Program-made: the position numbers and the translations under genes
Assembly (NCBI GenBank): GCA_016124945.1
Contig: WGMT01000044.1
Coordinates: forward strand, 1 to 64,000
Reading direction: 5' to 3'
Length of the DNA: 64,000 nucleotides
Source of the DNA: a bacterium
GTDB taxonomy: Bacteria > Chloroflexota > Anaerolineae > Caldilineales > Caldilineaceae
The notes under the pieces: model-generated
What the model was told of the DNA's origin: nothing
Databases searched by the model: none
Seen by the model: only the letters and a program-made list of their open reading frames with translations
In this document: positions 33,897 through 41,621 of the stretch, one piece after another
Numbering within the stretch: position 1 is the first letter of the stretch
How the letters are laid out: every line of letters starts with the position of its first letter

Positions 33897-35228
33897 TCAT
33901 TCAATCTGTCCTAGAAGACGTTCGACGGTTGCGCTTGATATTGCGTTGTTGTGTGCAATCTCGCTATAGACTTGCGCACTAGGACGCGCCGTTCGCACCT
34001 GGGTTTGTGGATCAAGCGCATAAAGCCCGAAACGTAACCCCCACCCCTCGGCCCACTCAAAGTTGTCTACCAATGTCCAGTGGAAGTAACCGCGTACGTT
34101 GCAACCGTCCTGAATGGCGCGGTGAAGATGCGCCAAATGCGCCACCAACCAGCGCGCGCGGAAACGGTCCTCGCGATCGGGGACACCGTTCTCTGTGATG
34201 TAAATGGGCACGGTGGGGTCGAATCGTGTGAATTCGCGACAGACTTGCGCCAACCCTTCAGGATCAAAATTGCTGAACGGACCATCGCGTCCTTCGTCAG
34301 AACGTTCACCACCTGCCGGGAACGACTCATTGCCAAAAAGCACAGTGGGATTCGGCGAAAAGCGGACGAAATCGCGGGTGTAGTAGTTGAACCCCATGAA
34401 ATCGTAGGTGTTGGCAAGGCGACCGTTGCGCTGTAGCGTCCCCACAGGCGGGCGAAGCAGTCCATCTTTGGTGGCAGCAACCCAGATGTGCTCAAAGAGC
34501 CAACGCTTGATGCCCGCTGCATACCGATCTAACATCGATTCAGGTCGCATGCCCTTAAAAAGCCGCACGTGTTTGGCATAGCCCACTTTTGCATCGGGTT
34601 GTACTGTGTGAATGGCATGGTACGCTTCGGCGTGGGCGCTGAGTAAGTTACGAATCACCTTCAACGCCACCACAAAATTTGGATGCTCCGGCGGCCAATC
34701 GCCCATGAACCACCCGCGTGTCACAAGGATTAGGGGTTCGTTGATGGTGATCCAGGTGTCACACAGATCAGAAAGCGCCTGCACCGTTGTCTGTACGAAA
34801 CGGCGGAAGAAGGCTACACTTGCGCCGTTTTCCCAGCCACCAATGCGAGACAACCAGAGCGGTTCGGTAAAATGATGCAGCGTCACCATGGGCTGAATGC
34901 CACGCCGATGCAACCCATCAAGCATGGCTCGGTAACGATCCAGCGCGCTGTGATCAAACTCGCCGGGGCGTGGTTCAATTCGACTCCATTCTACACTGAG
35001 CCGGTGCGCGTTTAAACCCAGATCCACCATGCGGTCAAAGTCTGCATCGGGATTATTCCACCAATCACAGGCCTTCTCACTGCGGTCACCGTGCCAGATT
35101 GCGCCGGGCTTCTGCTCAAATGCCCACCACTGGTTGTTTTTGTTGTCGCCCTCTACATGATGGGCGGCGCTGGCGGTTCCCCACAGGAATCCTTCTGGAA
35201 AGTGTAACGTAGACGAGGTTTGTGTCAC
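33897..35228 (-). CDS. GH1 family beta-glucosidase
   Basis: 443 residues with the two catalytic glutamates of glycoside hydrolase family 1: acid/base E164 in TINEP and nucleophile E346 in YITENG. FPEGFLWGTASAAHHVEGDN at the N-terminus, RLSVEWSRIEP and YFHWTLVDNFEWAEGWGLRFG near the end are family signatures. No signal peptide, so it acts in the cytoplasm on imported glucosides. GTG start at 35228 with AAAGGAG. It follows the dCMP-deaminase gene by 17 bases on the same strand. It may digest sugars brought in by the ABC operon nearby. Confidence 0.94.
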   Translation of the reverse strand: MTQTSSTLHFPEGFLWGTASAAHHVEGDNKNNQWWAFEQKPGAIWHGDRSEKACDWWNNPDADFDRMVDLGLNAHRLSVEWSRIEPRPGEFDHSALDRYRAMLDGLHRRGIQPMVTLHHFTEPLWLSRIGGWENGASVAFFRRFVQTTVQALSDLCDTWITINEPLILVTRGWFMGDWPPEHPNFVVALKVIRNLLSAHAEAYHAIHTVQPDAKVGYAKHVRLFKGMRPESMLDRYAAGIKRWLFEHIWVAATKDGLLRPPVGTLQRNGRLANTYDFMGFNYYTRDFVRFSPNPTVLFGNESFPAGGERSDEGRDGPFSNFDPEGLAQVCREFTRFDPTVPIYITENGVPDREDRFRARWLVAHLAHLHRAIQDGCNVRGYFHWTLVDNFEWAEGWGLRFGLYALDPQTQVRTARPSAQVYSEIAHNNAISSATVERLLGQIE

Positions 35229-35245
35229 GGTCTATACTCCTTTGC

Positions 35246-35716
35246 TTAGATAGGTTGATAGACAGTGTCGGCAGTGCGGGAACGAGGTAGGTTTTCTAAG
35301 GAGATGTTGGCATCTTTAAGGAATTGACGGCTGTGTCCATCAGGGTAGTTGCCGGCGTAAACAACACGGGTGATGCCGGCATTGATAATCATCTTGGCAC
35401 AGGTAAGGCAGGGCTGGTGCGTAACGTAAATTGTCGATCCGGCAATGTCAACACCATGCAAAGCTGCTTGAATAATTGCGTTCTGCTCGGCGTGTAGTGT
35501 GCGTACACAATGACCGTCGACCATGAGGTGACCAATCTCATCACAATGAGGGAGGCCGGCAGGTGCGCCGTTATAGCCGGTGGTGAGAATACGCCGATCC
35601 CGCACAATGACCGCACCTACATGGGCGCGGTCACAGGTGCTCCGCTCAGCTACAGTGAAGGCAATGTTCATGAAGTAATCGTCCCACGATGGACGCTGAC
35701 TCACCGGGCTGGCCAC
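35246..35716 (-). CDS. Deoxycytidylate deaminase-family protein (ComEB-like)
   Basis: 156 residues with both zinc-site motifs: HAEQNAI (His ligand and catalytic Glu) and PCLTCAKMI (two Cys ligands). SWDDYFMNIAFTVAERSTCD and GYNGAPAGLPHCDEIGH are typical of dCMP deaminases, where the inserted His/Cys segment binds a second zinc. It would convert dCMP to dUMP for thymidylate synthesis. The start is GTG at 35716 with AAGGAGGG upstream. Confidence 0.92.
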   Translation of the reverse strand: MASPVSQRPSWDDYFMNIAFTVAERSTCDRAHVGAVIVRDRRILTTGYNGAPAGLPHCDEIGHLMVDGHCVRTLHAEQNAIIQAALHGVDIAGSTIYVTHQPCLTCAKMIINAGITRVVYAGNYPDGHSRQFLKDANISLENLPRSRTADTVYQPI

Positions 35717-35752
35717 GAGCGACCCTCCTTGCGTGGTGGGGTGGTTAGAAAC

Positions 35753-36496
35753 TTAGCTGTCGATTCGCTTCCATTCGCCGCTGTTTTGAGGCAACTTCCT
35801 CGATCCATTTTGATGTATCAGCTGTTCTTCGGTCTTTTCGGATCGGCGGTAATGTAAGTCGGCAAGAATCCGGTGCAGATCAGACGGATCTTCACAGGCG
35901 ATATAGACGGTGCGTTCCAACGTTTTGTCACGGTCAAATCGCCCGCGTTTTGGTATAAAGATGACATGGTCGACGGCAATGCAGGGGAGTCGTTTGCCGT
36001 CATATTGAATCTCGCCCCAATGTATCTCTTGTACTTCATCGTCTTTAAAGAAAATATACCACATTCCCACCTCTTTTTCTGACCAATTTCCCATCAGCGC
36101 AAAGCGACTTGGCTGAACCAGACAGATCAGCGCATGTTCCCGGGTGGCAAAGGTACGAAAATAACCTTGGAGCCAGGTGAAATTTGCATACTTGCCTTCT
36201 ACACTGAAAAGACCCGATGCGAAAATGGATAACTTTTCTGAAGGTTGAAGTGCGTGTGGCGTGACTTCAGGGGCGGTCTGTGGGGTAAACTCGACATAGT
36301 TGCGGCGTCGCCACCTGGTTGCCATTACCGTAAATGCTACGAAAAGCACCAGCAAGCCACTTGCTACAATCAAGTAACCATTCGGCCTCCCCACAATGGC
36401 AATGACAGCAGGGACCAAGAGAATGATTTGGATCCAACGGCTGATCGCAATATCGCCTATGTAGTGCCGGTTGAGTCTGTAAAAGAGTGCGCCCAC
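35753..36496 (-). CDS. Membrane protein of unknown function (two helices, C-terminal PH-like domain)
   Basis: 247 residues from GTG at 36496 (AGAGGGA upstream). The frame stays open to 36649, but the earlier part runs through the ftsH terminator (36527-36556), so it is unlikely to be translated. Two adjacent membrane segments (IQIILLVPAVIAIVG and LIVASGLLVLFVAFTVMAT) follow the first 20 residues; the rest is a soluble, strand-rich domain (SIFASGLFSVEGKYANFTWL; ALICLVQPSRFALMGNWSEK) that looks like a bacterial PH-type fold. No named family recognised. Confidence 0.65.
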   Translation of the reverse strand: MGALFYRLNRHYIGDIAISRWIQIILLVPAVIAIVGRPNGYLIVASGLLVLFVAFTVMATRWRRRNYVEFTPQTAPEVTPHALQPSEKLSIFASGLFSVEGKYANFTWLQGYFRTFATREHALICLVQPSRFALMGNWSEKEVGMWYIFFKDDEVQEIHWGEIQYDGKRLPCIAVDHVIFIPKRGRFDRDKTLERTVYIACEDPSDLHRILADLHYRRSEKTEEQLIHQNGSRKLPQNSGEWKRIDS

Positions 36497-36526
36497 AGCT
36501 TCCCTCTCTTTTGTTCGCGCTTCGAT

Positions 36527-36556
36527 CAAAAAGCCTCGCCACACATGGCGAGGCTT
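36527..36556 (-). terminator. Terminator of ftsH
   Basis: aagcctcgcc (36531-36540) pairs perfectly with ggcgaggctt (36547-36556), loop acacat. On the minus strand five T follow. It is 148 bases past the ftsH stop, and it lies inside the open frame of the next gene, which fixes that gene's start downstream. Confidence 0.88.
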
Positions 36557-36703
36557 CGTAAACGACGGATGGTTCACTTCAAACCTATCTGGAAATTTAC
36601 AGCCGCTCGGCGAGGTATTCCGATGCAGCCACAAAGTCTTGCTGTGCATTGTCAGCGCCAGATAGACACACTTGACCTACGTTTTGCCTGGCGCTGTGCT
36701 GAA

Positions 36704-38662
36704 CTAAGCCGGCGCCGGTAACGTGCCGCCTAGATCAATGCCTTCGTCACCGCGTTTGTCGCCACGCTGTCGTTCGTCTTCTGACCCAGGACGTGACTGC
36801 TCTTGACGACGACGGCCATCGTTCTTGCCAGAGTCATAGGACGAATCGCCGCGCATGATTGCCTCGAACTCGGGAGCGTGTAGCGTTTCTACCTCAAGCA
36901 GCCGTACCGAGACAGCATCAAGTTTATCGCGGTGGGTAATCAAGGTTTGGCGTGTACGCTGATAGGCTTCATCAACCAAACGGCGCACTTCTTCGTCAAT
37001 TTCTTGAGCAACTTTGTCGCTGTAGTTGCGGCTTTCGCCGAGACCACGACCCAAGAAGACCATCTCTTCACGTTCGCCGTATTGGATAGGCCCTAACTTT
37101 TCGCTCATGCCCCACTGGGTCACCATCATGCGCGCCATGTCGCTAACTCGTTCCAGATCATTGCTGGCACCGGTGGTGATGTCTCCAAAACGCAGTTCCT
37201 CGGCCACCCGGCCACCAAGCAATGCCGCCAGTTCGTCGCGGAATTTGTCCCGTGTACGCAGGTTGCTCTCTTCCTCGGGCAGGGGCATTGTGTAGCCGCC
37301 GGCCATACCACGAGGGACGATAGTCACCTTGTGCACAGGATCGTGATTGGGCAGTAGGTGCATGACGACTGCGTGGCCGGCTTCATGGTAGGCCACAATC
37401 TCTTTTTCCTTGGGCGTAATGATGCGACTGCGTCGCTCAGGACCGGCGATGACACGCTCAATGGCCTCTTGGAATTCGTCCATGCCGATGGAACGGCGGT
37501 TGCGTCGCGCCGCCAGGATGGCTGCTTCGTTGACCAGGTTCTCGAGATCTGCACCCACAAAGCCAGGCGTCTGCTTGGCAATGACGCCAAGATCAACATC
37601 AGTGGCCAAGGGTTTGCCCTTGATGTGAACATCCAGCACTTTGCGACGGCCCTGTACGTCTGGGGCGTCCATCGTCACGCGCCGGTCAAAACGACCAGGT
37701 CGCAGCAACGCCGGATCCAGGATGTCGGGGCGGTTGGTGGCAGCGATCAAAATCACATTGACATCTGTGTCGAAACCGTCCATCTCCACAAGAATCTGGT
37801 TGAGCGTCTGCTCACGTTCGTCGTGAGAACCACCTAGGCCGGCACCGCGATGGCGACCTACGGCGTCGATTTCGTCCACAAAGATGATGCAGGGTGAATT
37901 CTTTTTTGCCTGTTCAAAAAGATCTCGGACGCGACTGGCGCCTACACCCACAAACATTTCCACAAACTCAGAACCAGAAATGCTAAAAAATGGAACGCCT
38001 GCTTCGCCGGAGACGGCCTTGGCCATCAATGTTTTACCGGTGCCGGGAGGCCCCACAAGCAAAACACCCTTTGGAATACGTGCCCCAAGCGACGCAAATT
38101 TCTCTGGCTCTTTAAGAAACTCGACCACTTCTTCAAGTTCCTGTTTCGCTTCTTCGCTACCGGCAACATCATCGAATGTGACGGTCGGTTTGTCGCCGGT
38201 AAACATGCGCGCTCGGCTCTTCCCGAAACTAAACGCCTGGTTGCCGGCCCCTTGCGCCTGGCGCAGAATGAAGATGAAGAAGACGGCAATCAATAGCACC
38301 GGCAACAGCGCCAACAAAATGCCGCCGTAGATTTCCCAGCCACTGGGTGCCTGAACTTCAACGGTGACCCGTGCCAACTGTTCGGCGGTGACACCCAAAT
38401 TCTGCAGCGTTTCAACCAGGCCCACGCCTATCTCTTTGCGCGACATCAGTTCTTCGCCGACTGTGGTCACCACGAAAACCTGGTCGTTGTCCACAGTAAT
38501 AGAGCGAACTGTGCCGGAACGCACCAATTCGGCCACCTGTGCAATTGATGTCGGTTCCGACGTGCCGGATGTGCGGTTGCTCAGTGTGGTATAGAGAAAC
38601 GCGCCTAATGCTACGACAAGTAGCACGTAGATTAAACCATTACGTAACCGTTTGGAATTCAT
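36704..38662 (-). CDS. ftsH: ATP-dependent zinc metalloprotease FtsH
   Basis: 652 residues from the ATG at 38662 (GAGAG upstream). Two membrane helices (about 8-26 and 112-132) flank the small extracytoplasmic domain. AAA domain: Walker A GPPGTGKT (204-211), Walker B IIFVDEIDAVG, second region of homology ATNRPDILDPALLRPGRFD. Zinc protease motif HEAGH (426-430). It degrades membrane and short-lived cytoplasmic proteins. The C-terminal tail is charged and rich in R, D, Q and G. The gene is alone, with its own terminator; 38663-38925 before it shows no gene. Confidence 0.97.
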   Translation of the reverse strand: MNSKRLRNGLIYVLLVVALGAFLYTTLSNRTSGTSEPTSIAQVAELVRSGTVRSITVDNDQVFVVTTVGEELMSRKEIGVGLVETLQNLGVTAEQLARVTVEVQAPSGWEIYGGILLALLPVLLIAVFFIFILRQAQGAGNQAFSFGKSRARMFTGDKPTVTFDDVAGSEEAKQELEEVVEFLKEPEKFASLGARIPKGVLLVGPPGTGKTLMAKAVSGEAGVPFFSISGSEFVEMFVGVGASRVRDLFEQAKKNSPCIIFVDEIDAVGRHRGAGLGGSHDEREQTLNQILVEMDGFDTDVNVILIAATNRPDILDPALLRPGRFDRRVTMDAPDVQGRRKVLDVHIKGKPLATDVDLGVIAKQTPGFVGADLENLVNEAAILAARRNRRSIGMDEFQEAIERVIAGPERRSRIITPKEKEIVAYHEAGHAVVMHLLPNHDPVHKVTIVPRGMAGGYTMPLPEEESNLRTRDKFRDELAALLGGRVAEELRFGDITTGASNDLERVSDMARMMVTQWGMSEKLGPIQYGEREEMVFLGRGLGESRNYSDKVAQEIDEEVRRLVDEAYQRTRQTLITHRDKLDAVSVRLLEVETLHAPEFEAIMRGDSSYDSGKNDGRRRQEQSRPGSEDERQRGDKRGDEGIDLGGTLPAPA

Positions 38663-38925
38663 TATTGATCTCTCGGGAATGGAAAAAACAAGGCAGGCAT
38701 CGGAGGCAAGGAACCTGATGAGAATCCCGGTTGTTAACGGAAGTCTAGCACAGGGGGGTGCTCCCGTCAAACAGATGTGCAAAAACCGCTGCCTTGAGCG
38801 AATAATTCCTATAGCATAGATACTTTACTGCAAGTATCGTGACAAGTGTACAGAACAATGAGTCTCAATGTAGTAGGGCAAATTCCACGTTAGGTTTGTG
38901 CGTCCATTTGAATTTCTCATGCAAT

Positions 38926-39780
38926 TTAAAATGCAACTTCCAATTTAAATAGTGTGATTTCGGGGCGACAGTTGAAGCGATATGGCAAAGGCCACACACC
39001 CAGTCCTCGGTTTGTGTAGACTTGCCGGCCGTTTATCTCGTGTCGTCCGATTGCGTAGCGTCGTCCATACCGTGGAAGCACTGGCGCCGCCATACGCAGA
39101 CGATTGTTTTTAATCATGGGAATACGCACCTGACCACCATGGCTATGCCCACTGAATTGGACAGCAACAGGGGCCTCTGATGCTATCACGTGATCAAAGT
39201 AGTCCGGTTCGTGGGCCATGAGGAGTGTGGTGGTGTCGGCGGGAATTGCTCGCAGTGCGGTGGACAGATCTGGCCGCCCGCTCCATACGTCGTCCACACC
39301 GGCTAAGTGCAGCCTGTCGCCAATCTGTACAGCCTGGTTGACAAGGATGGTTACCCCGCCTTCGCGAAGGTAGCGCCCAACCACCTGCCGGTCGGTCCAA
39401 AGATCATGATTGCCAAAGACGGCATACGCGGGTGCTTCAAGTCGGCGCAGCGGCTCGACGAGTCCTTGGGCATCGGTGGCCTCATTACCCACAAAGTCGC
39501 CCGTCAAAAGGACAAGATCGGGCTTCAACGCGTTGATCTGGTTCACGGCCGAAAACAACTTGTCCACAGAGGTGTACTCGCTTAGGTGGATGTCGGAGAT
39601 CTGGGCGATGTGTGTCCCTGCTACCTGTGGCGACAGGCCGAGAATGGTGAGCGTCCGGCGTTCGACGTCGATCCAATTCGGTTCTAGGAGCCGGGTGTAG
39701 CCCAAAAGGCCGACGGCGCTGAGTGCTGTGCCGCCGAGTATCTGCATAAATCTTCGACGTGTAAGGGTTGGCGTCTTCAT
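38926..39780 (-). CDS. Tat-exported metallophosphoesterase (YkuE/YaeI-like)
   Basis: 284 residues. The N-terminus TRRRFMQILGGTALSAVGLL is a Tat signal, so the enzyme acts outside the membrane. Calcineurin-type metal motifs in order: DIHLSEY, GDFVGN, GNHDLW, and GHSHGGQ near the C-terminus. Related proteins (YkuE, YaeI) hydrolyse phosphodiesters such as UDP-diacylglucosamine or phospholipid-type substrates. The ATG at 39780 has only a weak GAAG. It follows the SpoU gene in the same direction and may share its transcript. Confidence 0.88.
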   Translation of the reverse strand: MKTPTLTRRRFMQILGGTALSAVGLLGYTRLLEPNWIDVERRTLTILGLSPQVAGTHIAQISDIHLSEYTSVDKLFSAVNQINALKPDLVLLTGDFVGNEATDAQGLVEPLRRLEAPAYAVFGNHDLWTDRQVVGRYLREGGVTILVNQAVQIGDRLHLAGVDDVWSGRPDLSTALRAIPADTTTLLMAHEPDYFDHVIASEAPVAVQFSGHSHGGQVRIPMIKNNRLRMAAPVLPRYGRRYAIGRHEINGRQVYTNRGLGVWPLPYRFNCRPEITLFKLEVAF

Positions 39781-39824
39781 GTCTTCACAACGTGAGGATA
39801 GAGGAGCAGGTTCCGGGGATCTCG

Positions 39825-40634
39825 TCACTTTCTTCTCTGTCTCACCACTTCGTACAACAAGAGCGTTGTCGAAGTGGCCAGGTTGAGACTGTCGGCTACA
39901 CCGAACATCGGGATTGTCACCTGTTGGTCGGCGGCGGCCAGCCATTGGCGGCTCAGCCCGTCGGCCTCACTGCCGGTGACGATGGCCACGGGGCCGGTCA
40001 AGTCCACATCGGTGTAACGGACCTGGGCATCGGGCGTGGCGGCGATGGTGGTGATACCCTGTCGACGCAGCCAGGCGATCACCTCGTCGGTGGGCGCTTC
40101 GGCCACTGGCACGGTAAAACGTGTGCCCAGACTGGCGCGGATTACGTTGGGGTTGTGTAGATCGGTGCCGCCACTGCACAGGATGAGCCCGTCCACGCCG
40201 GCGGCGTCGGCACTACGCAGGATTGCGCCCACATTGCCAGGTTTCTCCGCTCCTTCCACCACCACCAGAAAGGGTGACGCCGAAAGCGGCAGGCTGTCCA
40301 GTGCCAACTGGGTGTAGGGGATCACGAGTAGGATCCCGCAGCTCTCCTCGCGCATGGCGATTTTGGCGTAGACGTCGGGGGAGACGGTGGCGGATTGCGG
40401 ATTGCGAATAGCGGATGGCGATGTAAGGCGTTCGACGAGATCTTGGTCGGTGGGGACAACCAACTCTGGGCAGAGGTAGACTTCGGTGGGGACGCCGCCG
40501 GCGTCGAGGCAGCGGCGTACTTCGCGGCTGCCTTCGACGATGGTCTGGCGCAGCTCTTCGCGGTGACGGTGGTTGTTGCTCAATCGCACCACATTTTTGA
40601 TGCGGTTGTTGGTCAGGCTGGAGATGTGCATCAT
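39825..40634 (-). CDS. SpoU/TrmH-family RNA 2'-O-methyltransferase
   Basis: 269 residues. The trefoil-knot SPOUT motifs are all visible: VVEGAEKPGNVGAILRSADA (motif 1), IVTGSEADGLS (motif 2) and IPMFGVADSLNLATSTTLLL (motif 3, here FGVADSLN where many have M.G.V.SLN). The N-terminal substrate-binding part (ISSLTNNRIKNVVRLSNN) is like RlmB/TsnR-type enzymes. It methylates a ribose in rRNA or tRNA. The loop after RLTS contains AIRNPQSATV, read from intergenic-type repeat words inserted in frame. Confidence 0.92.
   Translation of the reverse strand: MMHISSLTNNRIKNVVRLSNNHRHREELRQTIVEGSREVRRCLDAGGVPTEVYLCPELVVPTDQDLVERLTSPSAIRNPQSATVSPDVYAKIAMREESCGILLVIPYTQLALDSLPLSASPFLVVVEGAEKPGNVGAILRSADAAGVDGLILCSGGTDLHNPNVIRASLGTRFTVPVAEAPTDEVIAWLRRQGITTIAATPDAQVRYTDVDLTGPVAIVTGSEADGLSRQWLAAADQQVTIPMFGVADSLNLATSTTLLLYEVVRQRRK
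40389..40416. repeat. Heptamer words inside the SpoU methyltransferase gene
   Basis: gcggattgcggattgcg then aatagcggatgg repeats the word gcggattg/gcggatgg in frame in the linker between the two domains of the methyltransferase. The same words (attccgc, ttccgca) form the intergenic array at 5083-5142. Confidence 0.7.
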
Positions 40635-40646
40635 CCCATTATCTTA

Positions 40647-41528
40647 TCATCTGCTTGCGTACCAACGGGCGTAGGCGCCGCTGGGCAGGGCGCGCTTGCT
40701 GCCTTCTTCGAAGACGAGCATTTCGCCGCCTTCGATCTTTCCTTTGCGCTCGGTGACGACTTCTGCCACCTGATTTTGCAATGTGACGGGTGTAAAGCCG
40801 GGCGTATGACAACTGAGCAGGAAGAAAAGCGCGTTTTCGGCCAGGATCTCTTTGCACGCACGCAGCAGGGGAATCAGATCGTTCTCAATTTTGAAGACTT
40901 CACCTTTGGGGCCACGACCGAAACTGGGCGGATCGAGAATGATGCCCTGGTATTTGGTACCGCGACGTTCCTCACGCTTGACGAATTTGATGGCGTCGTC
41001 CACCAGCCAGCGGATCGGGCGCTCATTGAGATGACTGAGCGTGGCGTTGTCGCGTGCCCAGTCCACCACGCCCTTGGCCGCATCCACATGGACAACGTGC
41101 GCGCCGGCCTGGCTACAGGCCAGTGTGCTGCCGCCGGTGTAGGCGAAGAGGTTGAGCACGTTGAGATTGGCGTTTTTGGTGCGCTCCAGCCGCTTGCGGA
41201 TCAGGGCGCGCATCCAATCCCAGTTCGCTGCCTGTTCGGGGAAGAGCCCCAGATGACCGAAGTCGGTCAGCTTGATCTGGAAGTAGATGTTGTTGTAAAC
41301 GATGTTGAATTTGCGCGGCATCTTGTCGTTAAAGTCCCATTCGCCGCCGCTTTCGCCACGCTCGTAGGCTGCACCGACTGACACCCAATCTTTGACGGGC
41401 AGATGTTGCGTCCACACGGCCTGGGGCGATGGCCTGTCGATGACGAACTCTCCGATGCGCTCCAATTTGCGCTCGTTGCCCGAATCGAGCAATTGGTATT
41501 CCCCTTCGGGGTAGTATGGCTCAGACAT
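40647..41528 (-). CDS. RlmI/RlmK-like class I SAM-dependent methyltransferase
   Basis: 293 residues. LNLFAYTGGSTLACSQAGAH is the SAM-binding motif I, HVVHVDAAKGVVDWARDN motif II, and IILDPPSFGRGPKGE the DPPSF catalytic signature of the rRNA m5C methyltransferase (RlmI) group. It lacks the N-terminal PUA domain of true RlmI; the N-terminus is a short strand-rich domain instead (YQLLDSGNERKLERIGEFVI). Its ribosome-binding site AAGGTGG lies within a 20-bp hairpin directly upstream. Confidence 0.88.
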   Translation of the reverse strand: MSEPYYPEGEYQLLDSGNERKLERIGEFVIDRPSPQAVWTQHLPVKDWVSVGAAYERGESGGEWDFNDKMPRKFNIVYNNIYFQIKLTDFGHLGLFPEQAANWDWMRALIRKRLERTKNANLNVLNLFAYTGGSTLACSQAGAHVVHVDAAKGVVDWARDNATLSHLNERPIRWLVDDAIKFVKREERRGTKYQGIILDPPSFGRGPKGEVFKIENDLIPLLRACKEILAENALFFLLSCHTPGFTPVTLQNQVAEVVTERKGKIEGGEMLVFEEGSKRALPSGAYARWYASR

Positions 41529-41530
41529 AA

Positions 41531-41586
41531 AACCACCTTGCTGTGATAGATTCTTGAACCATTGAGTCTATCACAGCAAGGTGGTT
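41531..41586 (-). promoter_or_regulatory. Perfect 20-bp hairpin covering the ribosome-binding site of the methyltransferase
   Basis: 41531-41550 is the exact reverse complement of 41567-41586, loop 16 bases. On the minus strand the 3' arm contains AAGGTGG and is followed by TTTT then the ATG. The structure could end transcription of the repeat-protein gene (four U) and at the same time block translation of the methyltransferase unless it is transcribed from inside the hairpin. Confidence 0.75.
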
Positions 41587-41621
41587 GCGTCACGTTGAAG
41601 ACGTTCTATCTCACAATACCA

